Assembly (NCBI GenBank): GCA_000320545.1 | Contig: ADNK01000987.1 | Location: 1 to 29,132 of the forward strand | Length of the DNA stretch: 29,132 nt | Reading direction: 5' to 3' | Origin: Bigelowiella natans CCMP2755 | Lineage: Eukaryota > Cercozoa > Chlorarachniophyceae | Shown: positions 1 through 9,837 of the stretch, piece by piece | How positions within the stretch are numbered: position 1 is the stretch's first letter | Layout of the letters: every line of letters starts with the position of its first letter | The notes under the pieces: model-generated | Databases searched by the model: none | Told to the model about the DNA's origin: nothing | The model's input: only the letters and a program-made list of their open reading frames with translations | Made by a program: the position numbers and the translations under genes

Positions 1-19
1 TGATGATAATACACACCAG

Positions 20-844
20 GCAAGGCGTGGAGGTGTCCCTGCCAATCAACCTCACGCAACAGGAGAAGGCGCTCATTCGACAGTAAGCGCCTCCCCCCCC
101 CCCCCTCCCTAGCCACTGCACAAGCAGAGAGAATACAATAGAGGGAAAAAAGAAGCTACTAGCCAGAAGGGGGCGGCACCTCGTGCCTTCTCTATCTCTC
201 TCACTCACAGCGCTAAACAACCCAGCGCCGCTAACTTTCCTCCCTTACTTTTCCTCCCACCACGCCCCCCCTCCTCCTCATAGGTGCGTGTCTTCCGATC
301 CCAACATGCGGTTGAATGTGCTGCAGGTAGTAGCAGCAGTAGCAGCAGCAGTAGTAATAGTGGTAGTAGCACCCAGCCAGACGACGATGATGATGATGAT
401 GATGACAACGATGATGATAGTGTTGCGCCGCCAACAGCGCAAGCACCGCTACTTGCACGACCGGTGGCGAGAGAAACTATATGTGTGCTCTTTGTGTGTT
501 CTCCTCCCTTGTTTTGACAACGCGTCTTCTTCTTTGTCTTCTTCGTCCTCCTTACCCCTTCTCGCCACCAGATCACGGAGCACCTGGAGATGCTGCATTC
601 CACCCGGTGTTGTGTTGTTTGTCGGCCATATCGTATAGTTTTATCCTCCCCCTCCTCCTCCTTCTACTCCTCCTCCTCCTTTTTTGAAAAAATGAGTGTG
701 TGAAGGGGATATCCATCAGCTCATGATATACCTTTTACTACTGAGGCAATATAACCATAATCGCCGCCACGTTGAGTAACCTCCCCCCCCCCCTCCCTCC
801 TTCGCCCCCTCAGATCTCCAGGCGCGTGTTGTGTGATGTCGTGA
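20..844 (+). CDS. Possible 3' exons of an unidentified gene running in from the left edge
   Basis: Four short segments join in one frame: 20-82, 284-326, 572-606 and 814-844, ending at a TGA. Each has an AG before it, and the first three have a GT after them; the 3' sites at 284 and 814 follow long pyrimidine/C tracts. The first segment reads VEVSLPINLTQQEKALIRQ, which resembles the end of a DnaJ C-terminal domain (VxVxxPxxLTxxQKxLL), but it is too short to decide. The next two give NMRLNVLQ and ITEHLEMLHSTR, helical in character. Alternatives: the first exon may simply stop at the in-frame TAA at 84-86, or 814 onward may be read in another frame up to a GTAAGG donor near 861. The Ser/Asp-rich open frame around 330-430 is treated as intronic microsatellite. 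The identity is unknown. Confidence 0.33.
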
Positions 845-1106
845 TGGAGGAGGAGTGTGGTAAGGGAGGTGAATGAAGATTTTTCGCCCATTCTTCAGTA
901 TTATCGCTCAGAACACCGCACCAGCGCGAGAGCCAGGCACATAATGAGGATCTTGATAACAACATCTAGTCGTCTCGATATAAGTAGTTTAAGTAATAGT
1001 AATAGTTAGCAGTTGTAGTGTAGTGTAGTAGTAGTAGTAGTGGCAGATGGTCGCTATAGTACTTAAATAGTAGTTGAAGAAGACGGTGGAGAATATAATA
1101 AATTGT

Positions 1107-1148
<42 letters not shown>

Positions 1149-2087
1149 GTTGGAGGTGGATGTGGAAGGAGGTTGGTTTTAAGATAGACCTTAATAATAG
1201 TCGTCTATCGATTCTTACGATTGATGGCTTTTGCAACGAGAGAGTCGCCATCTCAGCAGCCGCGTAAATGCAGAGGAGGCACAACTATAGCAACAACTGC
1301 CGATGAAGAACCGAGTAGTGATAGCGTATCATGGATGTAGCTTGGTTGGTAAATGATAGACTGTCAATCGCAATAACTTGCGGGAGAACCGCCAGCTGAT
1401 CTAGAAATCAGGATGCACATAGTTGTTCGTCGCTGCATGTGGCTCAATGCGTCGTTTAGATGTGATGAAGGCGTTCATATGATGATGTGCGAAAGAAACA
1501 ATCTGGACGCAGTGCTTCGCAAAGCAAGCGCTAGGACTTTCGCTTTAAGCTCGTATTGCTTTGCGAACAAAATCCATCACGCGAGGGCTGACATTTATTG
1601 GCGGCAGATTTTTCTAAATTTTGACATTGCGCGCGTTGCACCGTGCGATGGTGGAATGTGGTTCATCAATGCTGCATCTAAAGATCCCACGGCGCTGCCT
1701 GCATGCATGCACACGTATACAGCTTGAACATTGAATATTTATTAAACTTGCATGTTGCTCCAAACAAGACGATACGCCCCAATATTGACATGCGTTACAA
1801 ATTGCGGTAGGTACATAACGTCGAAAGGTGTTGCCGTGCTAGGCTGAAATAATTGATATGAGCATTTACAATAGTACATCGTATCGAGTTTTAAATATCT
1901 CGCATTTAGCTGTATCTTGCGAATATGTTGGTTCGTCGTATTTGGTAGTGAGGACAATTCCAAATCGGTTCTTGCATTTCCATTATATCTACTGGTTATT
2001 TCCTTCCAAATGGCTGTGATGATAGTGATTCTTTGCAAACATATATATATTTAATACATATCTTGCCCGGCTTGCAGCGATTTAAAT
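845..2087. other. Non-coding stretch with a CAG tract
   Basis: No exon chain could be supported here. The stretch holds a (GCA)n tract at about 1106-1147 and short (TAG)n runs near 1020-1040. A 104-codon plus-strand frame at 1413-1727 has no recognisable motif, and AT-rich sequence follows to about 2050. It probably serves as the spacer between the possible plus-strand gene on the left and the 3' end of the minus-strand gene that begins at 3103. Confidence 0.5.
1106..1147. repeat. (CAG)n trinucleotide microsatellite
   Basis: About 14 uninterrupted GCA/CAG units. It lies outside any gene model; read on the minus strand it would give a polycysteine run, which argues against coding. Confidence 0.9.
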
Positions 2088-3103
2088 TTACGAATCGCTG
2101 GAAGGTGGAGGAGATGCCATTCCATCGTCGCGAGGAGGTACCCGAGCATCTCCGGCTGTAGATTCAGTAGAGCTGTCTTTGTGGATCGCTGGTTCGTCCT
2201 TATTGCGAGGTGAAGGCGACGAGGCAGAATCCGAGGATGAGGGGGGGGCCTATTAATAGTTAGAGGCAGGTATTCGTTTCGATGATGCACGCGCTCGTTC
2301 CAACGCACACGTCTCTCATCACGATCATACGCCAAAGAACCTGAAATCCCAAGTCATTTTCCTCCGCGTACTTGCCCATGAACCTGTTATTGAGGTGTTT
2401 GATTCGGGAGGCAGGAGATCGTCGTTGCAGCTAGAGTGATGGCGACGGCGACGATGATGATGGTGTTGGTGGTGGTGGTGACAGAGAAATTGTGGAAGAA
2501 AGAGCGGTTGCAAGAAGCGAGAAGGTACCATGCATTCTAACAACATCCCCCGCCCGCATTGACTCATTCCTACTACTACTGCTGCTGCTACTGCTACTTC
2601 TACTACAACTCCTACTTCTACTTCTACCGCATGAATCGATCCCAATCTGCCGTTGTTTTCATAACGTATCTATTCGAGGAGGGACAGGGAGGAGAAGGAC
2701 GGCAAGGTTGTTTAGTTAATCAGGGTGAGATGATTACTGCTACTACTACTACTACTACTACTACTATGGTAAGGGCGAGTACTTTGCGTGCAGGTGAAGA
2801 GGCATTCCTTCCTTGAATTGCGCTTCTATATTAGTCGTTTCGAGCACCTACCGCAGATATTGATGATTGGGGCCATCAACAGTAAACATGTCAGAGACGG
2901 AAAGGAGGAGGAGGAGGAGGAGGAGGGAGCAGAGCGATGGTAAGTATCTGAAACAGTGACGCTACAACGCACGCACGCACGTAGGCAAGCAAGAAAAGAG
3001 GCCTAGTTGACAATGCGGTATGATATTCGGCAAAGATTTCCTCCCATATATTGCGTATGGTGGTGCGAAGGAATAGAAAGCCTTCCTGCTGCTGCTCTGC
3101 CAT
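2051..3103 (-). CDS. Unidentified small protein, five exons
   Basis: The minus strand starts with ATG at 3103 (MAEQQQEGFLFLRTTIR, then IWEEIFAEYHTA). Exons: 3103-3012, 2947-2852, 2669-2628, 2430-2341, and a last exon from 2249. Donors are GTCAAC, GTAGGT, GTAGAA and GTTCTT, and every 3' site is AG. Exons 2-3 read FTVDGPNHQYLR then YVMKTTADWDRFMR. Joining all five keeps one frame open to TAA at 2051 (172 aa). In a second frame, exons 4-5 look more protein-like (RIKHLNNRFMGKYAEENDL, then a Ser/Pro/Asp-rich tail ending PPPSSDS and a stop at 2088). That would need an extra small exon between 2628 and 2430, for example near 2560-2590. Exon 2 carries a leucine run encoded by (CTC)n that may mark a wrong boundary. 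No family is recognised. That a gene is here is more certain than its exact product. Confidence 0.45.
2740..2766. repeat. (CTA)n microsatellite
   Basis: About nine CTA units inside the second intron of the minus-strand gene that begins at 3103. A related TAC/CTG tract (about 2570-2625) lies in the next intron, directly beside the GTAGAA donor of exon 3. Confidence 0.85.
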
Positions 3104-3233
3104 AATGTGGCTTCAGTGTTTCTTACATCCGCGTGCGGGTTGATGCAAAACACTGGCGCGCTGCTACTGTGCATACCCCTTCATCATCCACAAGAAACAT
3201 CCCCGTCACCTAGAATCACATCAGCCTCTTCAC

Positions 3234-3264
3234 CTTCATCATCGTCTTCATCCTCGTCGTCGTT

Positions 3265-3295
<31 letters not shown>

Positions 3296-3322
3296 GCATC
3301 ATCATCCTCAGCATCATCATCG
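3234..3322. repeat. Imperfect (TCA)n/(TCG)n trinucleotide repeat
   Basis: About 90 bp of TCA, TCG and TCC triplets. The plus-strand poly-Ser and minus-strand poly-Met/Asp frames over it are by-products of the repeat. Confidence 0.85.
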
Positions 3323-3650
3323 TAATATGATCAAGTAACGACGACTGACGAAACCTTACCATAGCAGCGGTGTCCCCCTGCAAGATGGCAGGGCTTGTTG
3401 TATTGCGATGAGAGAAACAATAGTTATGTTGGGGGGGAGGAAGAGGGAAGAGAACCAGGAGGAAGTGTAAGAACATCGCAACGATGCCAGCGACGATTGA
3501 CTTGTGGGAATGGCATAATTCAGAAGAATTTCTGCTCTTACTACCACTACTACTACTACTTCTACTTCTTCACTATTTCTGCTAGTTACCTCGGGAAGAA
3601 AAAAGACGCCATCCCTTCAATATGAATCAAACACATACCACAACGAACAC

Positions 3651-3687
3651 GGAGGAGAAGGAGGAGGAGGAGGAGGAGGAGGAGGAG
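3651..3687. repeat. (GGA)n microsatellite
   Basis: A run of GGA/GAG triplets, intergenic. Confidence 0.85.
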
Positions 3688-5212
3688 TCACTCCATAGCA
3701 AAAAACAGACTAAATGGCGTTGGCATGCAACAACACGCACATACACACGATATACAACATGCGTGATGACTCTCCTCTCTCTTTCGGAGATAATAGCTGC
3801 GAGCAGCTGTGTATTTGATTCTCATTTACTGCTTGAAAATGTGCAAACAAAGATATTCCTCCCTCCTGCCCTCAACCTACGACTCGATGATTGCTGCTGC
3901 TTGCTAGCACTGCTGCTACTGCAACTACTTTGACCTCTCTTCCCGTCACGACTCCTCGTCAGCTTCACCTCTACACATCAAAGAAAACGATCTACTCAAG
4001 ATCATGCCCTCAAGAGCAGCATGTACAGCGGCGTCCTTAACATACAAAACAAAGGCCGGCGAGTCTGTGCGTGCACGCATATATGGCTTCTGACCGATGC
4101 GAAACGACACGATAGCACTAACGACGCGTACATGAAGCGGTGTAGCATATCTGATATATCACTCGCTGGACGTTGACAAAACCTGGCACGGTATTTTCCC
4201 TGATTCCTTCGGCAAACTCGATATGCGCTGAGGGGGCGAGCAGCCTCGCGCCTCTCTACTCACCATAGGAACAAGACAGCAAGAGGAAGAGGAAGAGGAA
4301 GAAGAAGAAGAAGGAAAAAAAGCAGAACCAGATTGAGAGTCATGATGATGAAGGAGACACCATCTTCAGAATGCCTCCACAAATGCTTCTTCATGTTTTG
4401 ATTCACCGATGAACCTGATGCTGATAAGGCCCCACAGCGGTGAAATCCTCCCGGTCCCTGCTGCTGGAGTTTGCGCCATATTGAGGAACACGAAGAAGAT
4501 CATGAGTGACAAATCAGTGATAAAGAATGGCAGGACTACAGTAGTTGTGGAGATGGCGGTAGTATGAGATTATACATTTATCATTATGATTTGTACTGTT
4601 GCTTATATTATCGTATTTTATTTTTCCAAAACGTAAGTTGTACGCACGGGCTTCGTGGAGGCCTACTTAACATATTTCCCGAGCCTGAAACAGGCCAATT
4701 TTAGAGCATTATCATGCGCGCTCGCGATATGCATACAGAAATGCACTGTACACGGAACACAGCTTCACGACAGGTGAAGAGTTTCTCAACCGTGCATTTT
4801 GCCTATTTGCGTAGAAGGGTCAGCTTGAGATGACCTCCACATTCCAGCTTGAATCTGCATTTTTGTTTGTTTTTAAAATCAAAACAAGCAATACAAACAC
4901 ACACAAACACACACACACACTCATGTTGTGTCCTGATCACTGGTATTTTGTTTCCCCTTCTATAGCCATGAATCGCATGGATATGAAAGGACACAAAGGT
5001 CATGATGCATGCATGCGTAGGTGATAATCGCGTACAAACTTCACCATATGGGCGGCCATTCTATTTTCACGCGAGCACCTATGCCTCAGAAACAGAATTG
5101 CCTGCAACGAGGAAATGGCAAGCGGAGGGGAGCATCGTCAAGGTGTAATTCTGATGATTGAGCGGTTCATTTAATAAGACAGCGGCTGACCAGGACAGTC
5201 GACATCAAAGCA

Positions 5213-5656
5213 ATGGGACCCGCAGCCTATATTGTGAACAACATCACCTCACGCCTTGACAGTCATAAATGGCGCTGTATGAGAGGGGACACGATATACC
5301 GCAGGTACGAGTTGGAATTCGAAGTTACCTTTCTCATCCTCCCCGGACGGCGCATCATAGCAGCCATATTCAGCCGTTCGTCGTGTGGATTGTATCTTTT
5401 TCTTTCTAGCGGTTGAGCAGATGGTGGTTGTAGTGATGTGAGTTCATCCCTGTCGCTGCAGTTGCTTGGAGGAGGGGAGAGAGGAGAAGCAATCATCGAC
5501 GACGTTGCAGAACTCGACGTGAGCACCTGATTTACGATATTTATTTTTCTCCGAAGAATGTGATTGCTACTAACTTGCGCTCACCATTAGGATGCGTCTC
5601 GGTGCTCTTCTAATCAGAGCAATGGACCATCCCTCCGTTCCACTCGCTTCTCTTAG
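5213..5656 (+). CDS. Weak candidate three-exon small gene
   Basis: Exons 5213-5323, 5462-5518 and 5591-5656 join in phase 0 from ATG to TAG (77 aa). The first reads MGPAAYIVNNITSRLD and on to GDTIYRRYELEFE; the second LLGGGERGEAIIDDVAELD; the third is Ser-rich. Donors GTTACC and GTGAGC and acceptors CAG and TAG are acceptable. No family is recognised, and the ATG may be internal with further 5' exons upstream. A minus-strand frame across 5263-5526 is also open, so this remains tentative. Confidence 0.27.
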
Positions 5657-6159
5657 TTCTTTTAGGTTCTCTTTTCGGGTCGGCCGGGTGGGACGCTTGC
5701 TTTCTTTTGTTTCATAATCACAATTCGATCGACTTACAGGAGGAAACATCGATGATTCTTAATCTACGACAACCTAAAAGTACCTGTCACAGGACGCAAA
5801 CCGCAACGATTGCACCGGCCGTCAGATATTCGTACTGGTCGACAAGTGCTTATTATTAGCACATCCTCTTTTTCCTTTTTTTTCTTGTTCGAAAACGAGG
5901 CATTTCCCGGAAAATCATGCATCTTCCTCATGTCGTACCAGTTAGATCGAACTCGTTTTCCCGCTTGCGTGCACAGCGTTGCACATCGGTCCGGTTTTCG
6001 AGCGGGTCGCTGCCGAGTTCGCAGACAAATCGTCCATGCACTCCGTGCGCGCGACTTCGGTGGGGCCAGAGCGAGAAAATACAGGCTAGTAGGTGGTTGC
6101 GACAAGTAATATTACCGACGAATTGTTGTCCCTGTTGTTGAAAAGAGCAGTGCAGACGA
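5657..6159. promoter_or_regulatory. Upstream region of the RUS-family gene
   Basis: About 500 bp before the ATG at 6160. It is CpG-richer than the rest of the left third and open on both strands in several frames, none with recognisable protein character. It most likely holds the promoter and 5' leader of the RUS gene. I see no convincing TATA box. Confidence 0.35.
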
Positions 6160-7411
6160 ATGGAAGCCGCCGAGTTCCTTTCCGACACGAAGAAGCCGAC
6201 GTATCGCCGCTTCGTGCTCAGCAACGGCAACAAAAGCGGAGATGGCGATAGCGCTGTTCTGGGTGGATTCAATCGAAGAAATGACTATAAATCGGGGGCC
6301 AAAGGGCCTCGATTCATCCACAGGTACCACAGCCCCTTCAGCGGATCTGGCTCGGACGAACATTTACACCTCCGTTAGGTACATCGCGGACGTTTTCTCG
6401 TCGTTATTCCTGCCGAAGGGATATCCAGATTCCGTCACTGAGGACTATTTAGGTACTGCGGACGCAGACGCCATTCCCCCCCCCCCCCCTTCTTCTTCTT
6501 CTTCTTCTTCTTCTTCTTCTTCTTCGATAAGTACATTCCTGCACAGAATACCAGGCATGGGACACAATACAAGCGCTTTGCAGCTATCTTCGCGGAGTTC
6601 TTGCTACCAAGGTCCGAAAGCCGATGAAAGTAGAAGAAGACCTAGGGCAAGATTAGATATTTTGCGAAAAAACAGTGCAGAGTGAAATGATCCCTCCGCC
6701 CCCCCCCTTCCTGACAAAGGCGTGGTTCGAGGGGGTTGGTGTTGGGAGGAAGGATGCATCGGCCGCTGGGGCGACTCTACAGGTGGACCTTGCCAATACA
6801 TGTTGATTGCATTAAAAAGAGGTATCTAGCTCTTCTGATATTGAGATTCCCTGATCATCCTTCAAACGTTAAAGTTTGCCATCACATGCAGCACCATCCT
6901 CCTCCTCCTCCACCACCACCTCCTCCTCATCATCATCATCATTATCGATGGTAACAACATGAGTGCTGCACGTCATAACAATACAATGTATGCCGTTGTT
7001 GTGTGTCGCATAAATGGATACTAAAAGACGGGTGCGGCATGGTGGGCAGCTTATTTTTTGCTTCAACTTGCGGTCGCAAGTTTGATGCCAACGGTTGTTC
7101 GAGCGACTACGATGCACATGCTCTTCTGCTGCAGCCTCATGATAATGATTTTGATGCTGACAAAGAAGAAGATGATGATGGTGGTGGTGATGGTAGTGAT
7201 GATGATCGTGTCTCTTTGCTTTGTAAGTCAGCACTATTTATTTTCTCCTCGAAATCCCCACCCGAAAAACCGTCTAATAATGGATGATAAGTTGTTTTCA
7301 TTCGTGGCGCTAAACAGCGCTCAGATCTTTCTCTCTTCCCCTCTCTATTACCTCCACATGATGTATTGCCATGGCACGAGCAGTGCAACTACTCCTACTA
7401 TTACTGCTGCT

Positions 7412-7445
<34 letters not shown>

Positions 7446-7821
7446 GCAGTGAAAGCTTGGAGGCTATTCGCAGATTTGATAAATAACGTGGGCCTTTTTC
7501 TGGACATGCTCGCTCCTCTAGCCGGGGTTGGTGACTTCAATCACTATCCAAATGTTCTCCCTCCACACGCCGTGCTTGCATGGGCATTATTTTTATTCTG
7601 CCTTCTTTACATGCTTTCCTTCGTTCCTCTGCTGCCTTCTTCGGATGCTTGCCATTGTTGCCACCGCCTCCTCTTACTGTTCTGTTATTCCCATTCTTGA
7701 TTGCTATGGCCATGGGCTTGCAGAGATATTTCCTCTTCGTCGTGTGCTGCGCGACCGTTTGCAAGGCCATGTGCGGTGTCGCAGCTGGAGCAACGAAGGT
7801 CAGCAAGCATACAAACTATAT

Positions 7822-7890
<69 letters not shown>

Positions 7891-9166
7891 ATAGCGATGA
7901 GATGTGATGTTTTGTGGTGTGATGCAATGTGCGTATTATTCTTTTCTTCTTCCTCTACTTCTTCTTCTTCTTCCTCTTCTTCTCCATCATCACATCATCC
8001 TGGCCATCGACGCTCAGGCAGCGTTAACCGGGCACTTCGCTCTGAGGAATAATGCAGCCGACGTGCAAGCTAAGGAATCATCCCAGGAGACGTTTGTGTA
8101 TGTACCGCAGCGATTACGATTCTTTCCGTGGAAAAGGATGGGGATGATGATGTTGCTTCCTGTGCTGTTGGCGCTGTTGATGATGAGAAATAGAGTTTCA
8201 TACCGTTGGCAGCATGCATGGAGATGGGGGGGGTCATCACATCTTCTGTCTTCATTATGTGTAATCACGATTACAGAAACTTGTTTCGGAGTGTATTGCC
8301 GATATGGAAGGCGTTGAAAACTTGTGTTGCATCCCCCCCCCCCCCCCTTCCCTCCTGCTTGTTGATTAGAACGCTTTTGGGACTTGTTGCTGGGTCTTTA
8401 TTGGCGTCGTCCACGCATGATACGATGATCTTCGCATGGTGTGTGAATTAGGAAACGATGGCTCGACAATGATGATAATGATGACGACGATGATGATGAT
8501 GATGATGGCAGCTGACTGTGAAGCTGATTCCTTTTATCACTCCTTTCTACGGCAGGATGTGGTTCATAGGCCTCACGATCGTTCATGTGTTTGCGAACTA
8601 CAATGGGGTCCGGGCACTGCTCATCCCAACGTCCGGATTGATAGTACCCAAGAAAACAACCCCAATAGAATAGAGCACCGCTCTCAGCTGGCCATCAGAT
8701 CACCGTTCTACTCGCAAGCTGGCATCCTGTGCGTCATCGCTTTATGCTATGCTTCTGCTCCCCTCCCCCCCCCAGGCTGAACGAGACGCGCTTGGAGTTG
8801 GTTTTCGAGCGCTTTATCTCTGCGGCGACTGCTCCGGACGAAGCCGACGTGCGTAGTTGCGTGGTTATAGGGTTGTAAATGTGTCTTCGTGTCGTGGCGG
8901 CGCCGCATGATGCCGCGCTGCTGCCTGTTGTCTTTTCCCATCGCATTCTGCCATTCCCCCCCTTCATCTTATGACTAGGTTGGCGTGCGTGCCATCTCAA
9001 AGATTGAGCCGCTGTTTACGCCTCTACTCGACAGCATCCACTACTACAGGGTGGTGATTGACTGCCGTGAGATAAAATAGAGGGGGGGGGGAGAGAGAAG
9101 TGAGAGGGTTGGTCAAATACAGCCCATTTGAAACTCAAGCCCCAAATCCATTCAATCCAGCACGTC

Positions 9167-9210
<44 letters not shown>

Positions 9211-9837
9211 CCTCTCCCTCTTTCTCTTTGTTCTCACACATCTAAACCTAATTGTAAAGCGCAACATCAATATCGGTGTATCTTGGGAGGAGTGCATTAC
9301 GTCAAAGGTAAGTTTGTGTGTGTGTTTATTTGTGTGTATTTTTCCATGGCTCCTGAGCTTAGCTGCCCGTGCTTGTGTTTGTGTGTGTTTGTGTGTGCGT
9401 GTGTGTGTGTGTGTGTGTGTCCTCCTCTCGCCCCTCCCCCCATCCGCAATAAACAGGAGGAATGGAAGTGGATGAGGGAGTTGTACACGCGGTACAAAGG
9501 GGAGAAATATCTGCTCAATCTCTCATCACAGGGAGGCCCACGGTATATGCACGTCAAACGTCATAACTGACCTGCAGCTGACGATGCTAGAGGAGATGGG
9601 GAGAAAACACATTTTTCGCAAAATATTCCAGTGCACGGTGATGTTGTCGGTTTATGCACCTTGTCGAGAGGGCACCCTCACGTACCTCTCTTCCTTTTGC
9701 GGAGCAGGGAACACGGCGGTGGCAGCGGTAGTAGTGCTGTTGTGAACGTCGTGGTCTTCAAAGATGCGAAAGCGGAAGATATATATCGTGCTTACTTCCA
9801 GGTAGCAATGGCGGTGTGCTCTGCACTGCATGAGTGA
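6160..9837 (+). CDS. RUS (DUF647, Root UVB-sensitive) family protein, 15 exons
   Basis: Exons: 6160-6323, 6379-6452, 6547-6611, 6720-6782, 7015-7093, 7450-7526, 7724-7798, 8018-8097, 8370-8438, 8556-8630, 8776-8848, 8979-9050, 9260-9307, 9457-9542, 9708-9837. They join in phase to 409 aa, close to the family's usual 400-500. Diagnostic blocks run in family order: FLPKGYPDSVTEDYLEYQAW (about 65-84), LCSYLRGVLATK, EGVGVGRKDASAAGATLQ, WILKDGCGMVG (123-133), KAWRLFADLINNV, GHFALRNNAADVQAKESSQE (204-223), LLGLVAGSLLASS, HVFANYNGVRAL, INIGVS, and a C-terminal DIYRAYFQ. RUS proteins are membrane-associated; plant members act in plastids in UV-B and vitamin B6 related responses, and the biochemical role is unsettled. 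No clear transit peptide is visible. Donors are unusually loose (GTCCGA, GTTGTT, GTTGGT, GTCCGG), and exon 5 seems to follow ATAAA rather than AG. The last exon reads through a potential GTAGCA donor to TGA. Confidence 0.93.
6490..6535. repeat. (TTC)n microsatellite in RUS intron 2
   Basis: About 15 TTC units following a C run, just before the 3' splice site at 6546. It can serve as the polypyrimidine tract. Confidence 0.9.
7411..7445. repeat. (TAC)n microsatellite in RUS intron 5
   Basis: About 11 TAC units running directly into the GCAG 3' splice site at 7449. Confidence 0.9.
7824..7888. repeat. Compound (TA)n(GT)n tract in RUS intron 7
   Basis: About 35 bp of alternating TA followed directly by about 28 bp of GT. 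It sits near the 5' side of a 219-bp intron. Confidence 0.92.
8466..8507. repeat. (ATG)n repeat in RUS intron 9
   Basis: Imperfect ATG/ACG triplets between exons 9 and 10; the methionine-rich frame over it is an artefact. Confidence 0.8.
9171..9208. repeat. (TC)n microsatellite in RUS intron 12
   Basis: About 19 TC units, intronic, upstream of the exon at 9260. Confidence 0.92.
9371..9420. repeat. (TG)n tract in RUS intron 13
   Basis: Imperfect TG/TTTG repeats becoming pure TG, followed by pyrimidines ahead of the 3' site at 9456. Confidence 0.85.

Larger units (their letters stand above)
3104..5212. other. Spacer with simple repeats, no supported gene
   Basis: The stretch holds TCA/TCG-type repeats (3234-3322), a GGA run (3651-3687), GAA/GGA-rich DNA around 4280-4320 and a short CA tract near 4895-4920. 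Open frames here are repeat-driven (poly-Ser, poly-Glu) and I found no coherent exon chain. The first part probably includes the upstream region of the minus-strand gene starting at 3103. Confidence 0.5.

Noticed and set aside
284-517. Ser/Asp-rich plus-strand frame that looks like a linker
   Set aside because: The runs come from AGC and GAT repeats, and the frame is not the one that joins in phase with neighbouring exons. It was kept as intron, with uncertainty noted.
183-638. 151-codon plus-strand frame with Val and Met runs
   Set aside because: Most of it translates GTA/GCA/ATG microsatellites. Only short segments flanked by splice sites were kept as possible exons.
1413-1727. 104-codon plus-strand frame
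   Set aside because: No motif, no splice context and no clear coding bias; isolated in a spacer.
2881-2938. Plus-strand exon reading MIGAINSKHVRDGKEE before a GTAAGT donor at 2940
   Set aside because: Same DNA as exon 2 of the minus-strand gene, whose phases fit its neighbours; no partner exons on the plus strand.
5764-6105. 113-codon minus-strand frame upstream of the RUS gene
   Set aside because: Overlapping plus-strand frames are equally open; no recognisable features. Likely GC-driven.
6242-6685. 147-codon plus-strand frame covering part of the RUS 5' end
   Set aside because: Runs through an intron and a TTC repeat. The spliced model with conserved residues explains the same bases.
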